A stretch of DNA of 64,000 nt from Burkholderia sp. S171 (GTDB taxonomy: Bacteria; Pseudomonadota; Gammaproteobacteria; Burkholderiales; Burkholderiaceae), in NCBI RefSeq assembly GCF_009766085.1, contig NZ_LMUF01000043.1:177938-241937 (forward strand), given 5' to 3'. Made by a program: the position numbers and the translations under genes. Position 1 is the stretch's first letter; the number at the start of each line of letters is the position of its first letter. This document shows, piece after piece, positions 8,023-15,511 of the stretch. Under the pieces are notes generated by a model. That model was not told the origin of the DNA and did not search any database. It was given only the letters and a program-made list of their open reading frames with translations.

Positions 8023-9012
8023 ATGATAAATATTGCCCTGGCGACACGCGTGCTGGCCGGCAGCTTGATGGTGCTCGCAAGCATTGCGTCCGCGAACGCG
8101 CAGTCCCATTACAAGCTCGTCAAGACGATCGATCTTCCCGGCAAGGGTGGTCACGGTGACTGGGTCACGTTCGACGAACAGACCAATACTGTCTGGATTG
8201 GCCAGTCGCCTGCTCACAATGTCATCGTTATCGACGCGGGGACGCTCACGGTGAAAGCGACGATTCCCGGGGTCGAGGAGGCCAACGGGATCGATCTTGA
8301 CGACACATACGCCTACGTCGCCGACGCCAAGTCCAACACGCTGGTCGTCATCGACAAACGGACCTTCGAGAAGAAGGCCGCCGTGGATTCGGGCGGCAAG
8401 GGGCCGGACGGCGTGAGTGTCGACCGCCGCACCGGCACGGTCTTCGTCGCCAACGACGATAGCAACAACGAGGTGATGTTCGAAGGCAAGACGCCGTTCA
8501 AGCGCGTGAAGACGATCGACCTCAAGCCGAATCCTGCCAAGCACGGACCGGACGTGGCGCTGTACGTCAGGGAGCTCGACCGCCTGTATCAGCCGGTCGA
8601 CAACATGATCGACGTGATCGATCCGAATACCGGCGCGGTCGAAGCCGTCTGGGACTTCGGCGTCAAGAGCGACGCCAAGCCCATGGTCTACGACAGCCAG
8701 GCGAAGCACCTTGTGATCGGTACTCGCGACCAGAAGATGCTCATCGTCGACCCGGCGACCGGCAAGCTGGTCGCGAGCGTGCCGTTTACGGGCGGCGATA
8801 TCGATCAAACAGCGATCGACGTGGCCGCGCGCCGCGCGTTCATGGGCGACAAGTCGGGCAAGCTTGAGGTCGTGGATCTGGACAACAACACGGTGATTGA
8901 TCATATCGACACGGAAAAGAAGGTCCATACCCTGGACGTAGACCCGAAGACGCATCGGTTGTTCGTTTATCTGAACGAGAGCAACAAGGTCGCGGTGTTC
9001 GAGCCATCCTGA
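8023..9012 (+). CDS. Secreted YncE-like beta-propeller protein (second copy)
   Basis: About 329 residues. The signal peptide MINIALATRVLAGSLMVLASIASANA is followed by propeller blades such as AHNVIVIDAGTLTVKATIPG, DAKSNTLVVIDKRTFEKKAAVDSGGKG and GKLEVVDLDNNTVIDHIDTE. Start 8023 is chosen over 7969 because it has a GGAG just upstream and restores a canonical signal peptide. It is a distant relative of the protein at 3564, and the pair bracket the Tat-exported enzymes. Propellers of this type bind ligands or partner proteins in the periplasm, and no enzymatic residues are evident. It lies directly downstream of the hydrolase in the sigma-54 unit and just before a GntR-type regulator. Confidence 0.85.
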   Translation: MINIALATRVLAGSLMVLASIASANAQSHYKLVKTIDLPGKGGHGDWVTFDEQTNTVWIGQSPAHNVIVIDAGTLTVKATIPGVEEANGIDLDDTYAYVADAKSNTLVVIDKRTFEKKAAVDSGGKGPDGVSVDRRTGTVFVANDDSNNEVMFEGKTPFKRVKTIDLKPNPAKHGPDVALYVRELDRLYQPVDNMIDVIDPNTGAVEAVWDFGVKSDAKPMVYDSQAKHLVIGTRDQKMLIVDPATGKLVASVPFTGGDIDQTAIDVAARRAFMGDKSGKLEVVDLDNNTVIDHIDTEKKVHTLDVDPKTHRLFVYLNESNKVAVFEPS

Positions 9013-9057
9013 CCCGGCTCGGCATGCTTTGCGCCGCGGGTAACCTACGATCGAATC

Positions 9058-9774
9058 ATGAAAAGCGACAACCCGGAATCTGGCATCACCGTGGCCGACT
9101 TGCGCACGCATACCGTCACCGGCGTCGTGCAGCACTTGATCGAACGCATGATCCTGAGCGGCGAACTGAAGCCTGGGCAACGTCTCAACGAGACGGCGCT
9201 CGCCACGCAGCTTGCGGTCAGCCGCGGGCCGGTGCGGGAGGCTTGCCGCTCGCTTGTCGAGCTCGGGCTCCTCTGCCTGATCCCGAATCGGGGCATCTTC
9301 GTGCGACGGTTCACGAAGCAGGACGTGGCGGAGGTCTTCGAGCTCCGCGCGGGACTGGTTGCGTTGTCCGCCCTCCTGCTGCTACCGGTCCTGCGGGCCG
9401 ATGTCTCGGCTGGACTTGATCGCCTGTTGGACGAGATGGAAGACGCGGCGCAAGTCAGCGACTTCGCGCGGTACGACACGCTCAACCTTGAGTTCCACGA
9501 CTTCATGGTACGCGCCACGGGAAACACCCGTTTGATAAGGCTTTATAGGGGGCTCGTTAAGGAGTTCAAAATGTTTCGCTCGCATGGGGTCACGCAGGGT
9601 GACGCCTTGCTGCAGTCGAACGAGGAGCATCGCGAGATCGTGAGTGCGCTCAAGTCCGGGGACGCGAGCCGCAGCTACCAGGCAAGCTTCCGGCACATCG
9701 GGCAAGGCACGGCGCGCATGCTGGCGGCGCTCGACAAGCTGTCGCAGACGGACCTGCCAAGCAGCAAGGGATAG
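9058..9774 (+). CDS. GntR-family transcriptional regulator (FadR/FCD subfamily)
   Basis: A 238-residue repressor-type protein. The N-terminal winged helix (about 18-85) has LKPGQRLNETALATQLAVSRGPVREA, a standard GntR recognition block. A C-terminal all-helical FCD domain (about 95-220) has the conserved Asp/His positions expected for a metal-bound carboxylate effector (FHDFMVRATGN, EEHREIVSALKSGD). FCD-type GntR proteins usually sense organic acids and repress nearby catabolic genes. It begins 45 bp after the propeller gene, in the same direction, and so may form the last gene of the sigma-54 cluster and give it a second layer of control. No operator could be picked with confidence. Confidence 0.92.
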   Translation: MKSDNPESGITVADLRTHTVTGVVQHLIERMILSGELKPGQRLNETALATQLAVSRGPVREACRSLVELGLLCLIPNRGIFVRRFTKQDVAEVFELRAGLVALSALLLLPVLRADVSAGLDRLLDEMEDAAQVSDFARYDTLNLEFHDFMVRATGNTRLIRLYRGLVKEFKMFRSHGVTQGDALLQSNEEHREIVSALKSGDASRSYQASFRHIGQGTARMLAALDKLSQTDLPSSKG

Positions 9775-9806
9775 CGCAGAAGGGATGTGCCCGGCCGATA
9801 CGCCTG

Positions 9807-11168
9807 CTATTCCGGCTGCATGGGTTTGAAGAGAGTGACCTCGCAGCCGCTTGCGATGTCCCCGAAGCGGATCTCCATGCCATGCATGCCCGCCACGGCG
9901 TAGGCGAGGCTCAGCCCGAGCCCGTTGCCGGCGGTATGCCGGCTTGCCTCCGTGCGGTAGAACCGTCTCAGCACGGCTTGACGCTCCGCGGGCGCGATGC
10001 CGGGCCCGTCGTCGCGGATCGATATGCCGACGCCGGTGGCGTCGCTGAAGAGACGGATCAGGACGTGGCCGCCTGTGGGCGCGAACTTGAGCGCGTTTTC
10101 AACCAGGTTCGCCAGCGCCTCGAAGAGCAGGCTTGGGTCGCCATGCATCGGATAAGGTCCGGGAGAGGAACGCTGCACGTCGAAGGAGATTCCCTTGTCT
10201 TCGGCGGTGGGTTCGTAGAGCTCGAACACGTCTGTTGCCAGCGCGCCCAGATCTACCGCGGTGAAGCCTTCGCGCCGCACCCCGCTCTCAACCTCGGAAA
10301 TGCGCAACAGCGCGTTGAAGGTGCGCATCATGCCGGTTGCCTCGGTGAGCGTGTCGTCGAGCGCCGCGCGGGTTTCCTGTTCTGTGCCGGCGCGCCGCTG
10401 TGCGCGCTCCAGTCCTGCGATCAGGCGCGTGAGCGGCGTGCGCAGGTCATGGGCGATGGCGTCGCAGACGCCCTTGACCTCGTGCATCAGCCGCTCGATC
10501 TCGTCCAGCATGCCGTTCACCACGCGCACCAGGCGGTCGAGATCGTCTTGCCGCGTATGCATGGGCAGCCGCTGGCTCAGGTTGCCCGCGACGATCTGTT
10601 TGATCGATGCCGTGACCGCGTCGAGGCGCCGCACCGATCCCACCCCGATCACTGCCGCGCCCAGCAGTCCGACGACCAGCGTCAACAAGGCAGCGGAGAG
10701 CAGCGCATGCAGCAGCTCTTCGTCGAAGTGATCGAGTTCGCGGATATTCTGGCATTGCAGCGCGATGCGCTGGTCCGGGAAGCGCATCGCGATACAGCGG
10801 CCGGGCGGATTGTGGGGTACGCCGCGCAGTCGGATCGAAAACGGTTTGTCGAAGACGGGGATGGCAGGGCGCTCGCCAGGATAGCCGCCCGCTAGATGGC
10901 GACCGTTGGCGTCGAAAAGTCCGAAGGGGCGCTGCATGCGCGGGTCGTAGAGATTCTGGTGTTGAAAGCGCGCGACAAGTTCGACCGGATCCTCACGGGT
11001 CAGCTCGGCATGTTCGCGCAGCAGCCAGTCGTCGATTCGCTCCGTCTCGAAACCGGTGATTTCGGTGTACAGGTAGCCGAACAGGATCGCCGCGACGATG
11101 CCGAACATCGACAGGAACAAGGTGGCGAGCCGAAAGCTGGTAGTGCGGTGGAGTTCAGTCAGGCGCAC
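9807..11168 (-). CDS. Two-component sensor histidine kinase, OmpR-partner type
   Basis: A 453-residue membrane kinase. Two transmembrane segments (about 13-35 and 156-178) flank a periplasmic sensor region of about 120 residues, followed by a HAMP linker (about 179-230). The H box AIAHDLRTPLTRL contains the phosphorylated His240. The N box is NLVENALKFAP, with DDGPGI and GNGLGLSLAYAV as ATP-lid boxes. It overlaps the upstream response-regulator gene by 14 bp, showing translational coupling. The RND efflux operon nearby suggests a role in sensing membrane-active toxic compounds, but no direct evidence links them beyond position. Confidence 0.94.
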   Translation of the reverse strand: MRLTELHRTTSFRLATLFLSMFGIVAAILFGYLYTEITGFETERIDDWLLREHAELTREDPVELVARFQHQNLYDPRMQRPFGLFDANGRHLAGGYPGERPAIPVFDKPFSIRLRGVPHNPPGRCIAMRFPDQRIALQCQNIRELDHFDEELLHALLSAALLTLVVGLLGAAVIGVGSVRRLDAVTASIKQIVAGNLSQRLPMHTRQDDLDRLVRVVNGMLDEIERLMHEVKGVCDAIAHDLRTPLTRLIAGLERAQRRAGTEQETRAALDDTLTEATGMMRTFNALLRISEVESGVRREGFTAVDLGALATDVFELYEPTAEDKGISFDVQRSSPGPYPMHGDPSLLFEALANLVENALKFAPTGGHVLIRLFSDATGVGISIRDDGPGIAPAERQAVLRRFYRTEASRHTAGNGLGLSLAYAVAGMHGMEIRFGDIASGCEVTLFKPMQPE

Positions 11169-11838
11169 GAAGCAAGTACCCCGATCCGCGTACGGTGTGA
11201 ATCATCGGCATCGAGCCGGAAGGATCGAGCTTCTTCCTCAGGCGGCTGATGTGCACGTCGATGACGTTGGTGCGCTCGTCGAGCCGATAGTCCCAAACCG
11301 CTTCGAAGAGCATCGTTCGGCTCACCACCTGGCCTTCGTTTCGCATCAGGTATTCGAGCAGCCGGTATTCGCGCGGCAGCAGCGCGACCGGCCGGCCGGC
11401 GCAAGTCACGTCGCGCCTGAGCAGGTCGAGGTGCACGGGACCCACGCGGTACTCCTGGATTTCCGGCGCGGCGTCGCGACGGCGCATCAGGGCATCGAGC
11501 CTGGCCGTGAGTTCGATGAATTCGAACGGCTTGGTCAGGTAGTCGTCGCCGCCCGCGCGCAGTCCGCGCACGCGTTCATCCACCGCGGAGAGTGCGCTCA
11601 GGATCAGGACGGGTGTCTCTATTCCCGCGCTACGCAGCGACGCGAGCATGCCGAGTCCCTCGAGGCCACCCGGCAACATGCGATCGAGCACGATGGCGTC
11701 ATAGCGGTTGGCAATGGCGAGCATCAGCCCGTCCCGGCCGGTCTGCGCGGTCTCGACCGAGCAGCCGTGATAGCTGAGCGCTTCGACGATTTCGTTCAAG
11801 GTCTGCGTGTCGTCTTCGACGACGAGTACATTCGGCAT
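11155..11838 (-). CDS. Response regulator, OmpR/PhoB family
   Basis: A 227-residue regulator. The receiver domain (1-118) has acidic pocket EDD (8-10) and phospho-acceptor Asp52 in LDRMLPGG. The winged-helix DNA-binding domain (about 128-224) includes LLPREYRLLEYLMRNEGQVVSR and the recognition stretch NVIDVHISRLRKKLD. It is the first gene of a two-gene unit with the kinase that overlaps its 3' end. It is divergent from another OmpR-type regulator starting at 11991, leaving 152 bp that must hold both promoters. Confidence 0.95.
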   Translation of the reverse strand: MPNVLVVEDDTQTLNEIVEALSYHGCSVETAQTGRDGLMLAIANRYDAIVLDRMLPGGLEGLGMLASLRSAGIETPVLILSALSAVDERVRGLRAGGDDYLTKPFEFIELTARLDALMRRRDAAPEIQEYRVGPVHLDLLRRDVTCAGRPVALLPREYRLLEYLMRNEGQVVSRTMLFEAVWDYRLDERTNVIDVHISRLRKKLDPSGSMPMIHTVRGSGYLLRAPD

Positions 11839-11953
11839 GCCGTCTCCGGTTTTGCGTGCGAGAGGCGACGGGTCGCCCTAAACGATCATCGAACTTATCC
11901 TGTATGTTGGCAGTATGCCGTGCCGAACCGGTCCGGCTTTTCTCCCGAACATG

Positions 11954-11975
11954 AAAAAATTTTAATGCAAGCGCG
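11954..11975 (+). promoter_or_regulatory. AT-rich motif shared with RND operon promoter, copy 1
   Basis: An A-run followed by TTTAAT-N4-GCGCG (TTTAAT at 11961-11966, GCGCG at 11971-11975). It is repeated with the same spacing at 12687-12708, upstream of the RND operon. It sits 16 nt before the start codon of the lone response regulator, so binding here could be autoregulatory. The function is inferred only. Confidence 0.35.
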
Positions 11976-11990
11976 TGAGGATGGGTTTTT

Positions 11991-12668
11991 ATGCGCGTCC
12001 TGGTGATTGAAGACGATGCCCGCGGCAGGGCCTTCCTGGCCCGTGGCCTCGCGGAGAGCGGCCATATCGTCGATACGGCCGAAGATGGCGCGACCGGCCT
12101 CGCGCTCGTGCGCGAGGGAATCTACGACGTGGTGGTGACGGACCGGATGCTGCCTCGGCTCGACGGCGTGGAGCTCGTGCGCGCGTTGCGCGCGCACGGC
12201 AATGCAACGCCTGTGCTGATGCTCTCGGCCGTGGGCGGCCTGAACGACCGGGTGGAAGGCATTCGCGCGGGCTGCGACGACTACCTGGTCAAGCCCTACG
12301 CGTTTGCCGAACTGCTGGCCCGTCTTGAAGCGGTCGCGCGCCGCCGCGACAGCGGCCGCCGGGGCGATGTGCTGCAATGCGCCGACCTGGCGCTCGACTT
12401 GCGCGCGCGCAGCGCGACCCGCGCGGGGCGCAGTCTGCGTCTACAGCATCGCGAGTTCCTGCTGCTGGAATGCCTGGTTCGCCACGCGGGCCGGATCGTG
12501 ACGCGCAGCATGCTGCTCGAGGCCGCGTGGAACTATGACTTCGAGCCGCGCGGCAACATCATCGACATGCATATGCACCGGCTGCGCGGCAAGGTCGACC
12601 GTGATTTTCCGACGGCGATCATCCAGACGGTAGCGGGGGCCGGCTACCTGCTCGGCGAGCCGGTGTGA
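11991..12668 (+). CDS. Response regulator, OmpR family, without its own kinase
   Basis: A 225-residue regulator. The receiver domain has an acidic pocket at EDD (7-9) and the phospho-acceptor Asp51 in VVTDRMLPRLDG. The winged helix carries LQHREFLLLECLVRHAGRIVTR and NIIDMHMHRLRGKVD. It starts with ATG after GAGG and is transcribed towards the RND operon, whose first gene begins about 100 bp downstream. No kinase follows, so it must either share the kinase at 9807, use a distant one, or act without phosphorylation. Position suggests it controls the efflux operon. Confidence 0.94.
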   Translation: MRVLVIEDDARGRAFLARGLAESGHIVDTAEDGATGLALVREGIYDVVVTDRMLPRLDGVELVRALRAHGNATPVLMLSAVGGLNDRVEGIRAGCDDYLVKPYAFAELLARLEAVARRRDSGRRGDVLQCADLALDLRARSATRAGRSLRLQHREFLLLECLVRHAGRIVTRSMLLEAAWNYDFEPRGNIIDMHMHRLRGKVDRDFPTAIIQTVAGAGYLLGEPV

Positions 12669-12686
12669 GGCAGGCCGGTCTGCATT

Positions 12687-12708
12687 AAAAATCTTTAATC
12701 ATTGCGCG
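12687..12708 (+). promoter_or_regulatory. AT-rich motif shared with regulator promoter, copy 2
   Basis: A-run followed by TTTAAT (12694-12699), N4 and GCGCG (12704-12708), matching copy 1 at 11954. Two TTAA cores 10 bp apart resemble the tandem half-sites bound by OmpR-type winged helices. It lies 63-84 bp upstream of the first RND gene. Confidence 0.4.
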
Positions 12709-12770
12709 AAAGGGCGGACAGGACCGTCCCGCTACGCTGGGGTCTTCATCGTAGCGGGAGAAATCCTTCC

Positions 12771-14264
12771 ATGTCCGAGCCTTGTCGTTCGGCACCGTCG
12801 AGGCGCCCCAAGCACCTGTCTAGCACGCGCTTGCGTGCGCTCCACGTCCTCGCCACGGGGCTTGCGTTCGCGGTCTGCGGCTGCTCGCTCGTGCCGGCCT
12901 ACACGCGTCCTGATCCGCCGCTCGCCCAGGGTTTTGACGGCGCCGTCCAGACCTCGCTTGCCGATACCACCCCGGTGCGCAGCGCATGGTGGCGCGCCTA
13001 CCAGGACCCCGCGCTCGATGCGCTCGTCGAGCGGAGCCTGAGCAGCAATTATTCGCTGGCGTCGGCCGTCGCGACGGTGGAGCAGGCGCGTGGCAATGCC
13101 GAGAAGGCGGGCGCGCCGCTCTTTCCGTCGCTGACACTCGGCAGTACGTATGATCGTGGTCATCAGGGCGGCAACGGCGGCGGGAAAGGTTCAACCAGCA
13201 AGAGCCAGAGCGTATTTGCCGAAGCCAGCTACGAAATCGATTTCTGGGGGCTCAACGCGGCGAACGCCAACGCCGCCGCGCTGCTCGCCCGGGCTTCTGA
13301 GTTCGACCGCGACACGGTAGCGCTCACGCTGACAGCGTCGGTGGTCAATACCTACTTCGAGATCCAGTCGCTGCGGCGCCGCGTGGCCCTGGCCCAGACA
13401 GTTTCCGCCGATGCCTCGCGCATACTCCAGTTGCTGCTCGCGCAACAGGGCGCGGGCGTCGCGACCGAACTGCAGGTTCAGCAGCAGCGCAATGCGCTCG
13501 CCACGTTCCAGGCAGCCGTCCCGGTCCTGCGACTGCAACTCGAACAAGGCCTTCATGCGCTGGCGGTGCTGACCGGATCCGCGCCGGAAGGCTTCGAGGT
13601 GGGCGACGCGCCCTTGAGCGCCATTCCGATTCCGGCCGTGCGGCCGAACCTGCCATCGAGCCTGCTCGAGACGCGGCCCGACATCCGTTCGAAGGAAGCG
13701 AGCCTGCAGTCCGCGAACTACAGCGTGGGCGCGGCGCGCGCCGCGTTCTTCCCGAATATCACGCTGACGGCCGATGGCGGCTTGAGCAGCGGCTCGCTGG
13801 AGTATTTCCTGGCGAGCCCCTTCGCTACCCTTGCTACGTCGCTGGCGGCGCCCGTGTTCGATGGCGGCGCGCTGCGGGGCCAGCTTCATGCAAACCGGGC
13901 TGCGTTCGACAAGGGCGCGGCGGACTATCGGCAGACCATCATGACTGCGCTGCAGGACGTGGAGGACTCGCTGTCCACGGCGCGCCAGCAGCAGCTCGCA
14001 GAAGCCGCGGACCAGGCCGCCGCCGACGCCGCGCTCAAGGCGGTGACGCTTGCCGAGGCGCAGTACAAGTTCGGGACCGTGGACTTCCTCACTGTCCTCG
14101 ACGCCCAGCGCACCTTGTATCAATCGGAAGACACGCTGGTGCAGACGCGCCTCTTGCGGCTGCAGGCATCGGTTGGCCTGTTCCGCGCCTTCGGCGGCGG
14201 CTTTGGCGTAACCGAGGCCGACACCGGTCCCCGCTCATCCCAATCGAATCCCGGCAACTCATGA
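12771..14264 (+). CDS. RND efflux outer-membrane lipoprotein (NodT/OprM family)
   Basis: About 497 residues. The signal peptide ends in a lipobox (FAVCGCSLVPAYTRP, lipidated Cys near residue 36), so the protein is a lipid-anchored outer-membrane channel. Two TolC-type outer-membrane efflux domains follow, each with the expected helix pattern (ASAVATVEQARGNAEKAGAPLFPSLTLG, then PDIRSKEASLQSANYSVGAARAAFFPNITL). Start 12771 is preferred over 12702 because it yields a normal-length signal peptide and lies beyond the promoter-like motif at 12687. It forms the exit duct for the adaptor and pump encoded next, with ATGA overlaps between genes. Confidence 0.95.
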   Translation: MSEPCRSAPSRRPKHLSSTRLRALHVLATGLAFAVCGCSLVPAYTRPDPPLAQGFDGAVQTSLADTTPVRSAWWRAYQDPALDALVERSLSSNYSLASAVATVEQARGNAEKAGAPLFPSLTLGSTYDRGHQGGNGGGKGSTSKSQSVFAEASYEIDFWGLNAANANAAALLARASEFDRDTVALTLTASVVNTYFEIQSLRRRVALAQTVSADASRILQLLLAQQGAGVATELQVQQQRNALATFQAAVPVLRLQLEQGLHALAVLTGSAPEGFEVGDAPLSAIPIPAVRPNLPSSLLETRPDIRSKEASLQSANYSVGAARAAFFPNITLTADGGLSSGSLEYFLASPFATLATSLAAPVFDGGALRGQLHANRAAFDKGAADYRQTIMTALQDVEDSLSTARQQQLAEAADQAAADAALKAVTLAEAQYKFGTVDFLTVLDAQRTLYQSEDTLVQTRLLRLQASVGLFRAFGGGFGVTEADTGPRSSQSNPGNS

Positions 14265-15511
14265 AACAAGAACACGTTCCACTCGAACCTGCGGCAATGC
14301 CCGTGCGCGCCCAAGGCCGCGATCGTCGCAAGCTGCCGGCGTTGGTGCTGGCGGTAGCCGTTGTGCTCGCGCTGAGCACCTTCTGGCTGTGGCCAAGACA
14401 CCCGCCGGTGGCGCTTGTTTCAGCCGTGCCAGTCGATGCCGGCCACGCCGTGCTGCGAGACTTTCCCATCCGCGTCGACGCGGTGGGCACCGTCCAGGCG
14501 CTCAACCTGGTCGACGTGAAAGTGCGCGTGGACGGGCAACTTGCGCGCATCGCGTTCAGAGAAGGCCAGGACGTGCAGGCCGGGCAGGTGCTGGCGCAGC
14601 TCGACCAGGGGCCGCTCACGGCGCAACTGCATCAGGCGCAGGCGGCGCAGCGCAAGGACCAGGCGAGCCTTGACAACGCGCGCCTCGACCTCGCGCGCTT
14701 TTCGAAGCTGGTCGGCATCGGGGCGGCGACCTCGCAAAGCGCGGACACCGCCAAATCGCAGGTCGAGTCGCTGGTGGCGAGCGTGGCCGCGGATGCCGCG
14801 CTGGTCCAGAGCGACCAGCTCCAGCTCGACTTCACCACGCTCTACGCGCCTTTTACGGGCCGCGCGGGCGCGCGCGAAGCGGATCTCGGCGCCATCGTCC
14901 ATCCGGCTGACACCACTGGTGTCGTCACCGTGACTCAGATGGAACCGATCACCGTGCTGTTCTCCGTGCCGCAGGACGCGCTGCCCGAGGTGCTCGCGAA
15001 CCAGGCGAAAGCGCCGCTGACTGTCAGGGTGACCAGCCGTTCGGGAGGCGAGGCACTGGCTGAAGGCACGCTTGTCTTCATCGACAGCATTGTGGATGCG
15101 AGCACAGGGCAGATCAAGATGAAGGCGTCATTCACGAATCGCGACCGCAAGCTGTGGCCGGGCGAACTGGTCAACGCGCAGGTGCTGGTGCGCACCAGCC
15201 GCCAGCGTCTCGCGGTGCCAAGCCGCGCGGTGATCAACAGCCAGAGCGGAACGCAGTTGTACACCATCACGCCAAACGGCGAGGCGCAGTTGCGGCCGGT
15301 GAGGACGGGCCTGAGCGTGGACGGCATGACGGAGATTCTCGGCGGCGTGGCGGCAGGCGAACGGGTGGTGTTCGATGGCCAGAGCCGCCTGAACCCCGGC
15401 ACGCGGGTGAATGCGAAGATCATCGCGGCAGCTCCGGACGTGCCGGGCGGCTCGGGTGGCTCCGGTGGTTCAGGCGTGTCTTCCAACGATACGGTAGGAG
15501 ATCCTTCATGA
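14261..15511 (+). CDS. RND efflux periplasmic adaptor (membrane fusion protein)
   Basis: A 416-residue HlyD/AcrA-like adaptor. An N-terminal membrane anchor (about 24-44) is followed by a biotinyl-lipoyl half-domain, an alpha-helical hairpin (HQAQAAQRKDQASLDNARLD and on) and beta-barrel regions (TLYAPFTGRAGAREADLGAI). The tail is Gly/Ser-rich. The start codon overlaps the upstream stop (ATGA at 14261) and its stop overlaps the pump start, so the three genes are translationally coupled. The sequence pattern is closest to MdtA/MuxA-type adaptors. Substrates are not predictable from sequence. Confidence 0.95.
   Translation: MKQEHVPLEPAAMPVRAQGRDRRKLPALVLAVAVVLALSTFWLWPRHPPVALVSAVPVDAGHAVLRDFPIRVDAVGTVQALNLVDVKVRVDGQLARIAFREGQDVQAGQVLAQLDQGPLTAQLHQAQAAQRKDQASLDNARLDLARFSKLVGIGAATSQSADTAKSQVESLVASVAADAALVQSDQLQLDFTTLYAPFTGRAGAREADLGAIVHPADTTGVVTVTQMEPITVLFSVPQDALPEVLANQAKAPLTVRVTSRSGGEALAEGTLVFIDSIVDASTGQIKMKASFTNRDRKLWPGELVNAQVLVRTSRQRLAVPSRAVINSQSGTQLYTITPNGEAQLRPVRTGLSVDGMTEILGGVAAGERVVFDGQSRLNPGTRVNAKIIAAAPDVPGGSGGSGGSGVSSNDTVGDPS

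Noticed and set aside
15154..15507. Extended reading frame in front of the RND pump gene
   Set aside because: The frame overlaps the adaptor gene and the protein begins with MSLLEFFIRRRIATS at the ATGA overlap; the extension is shadow coding.
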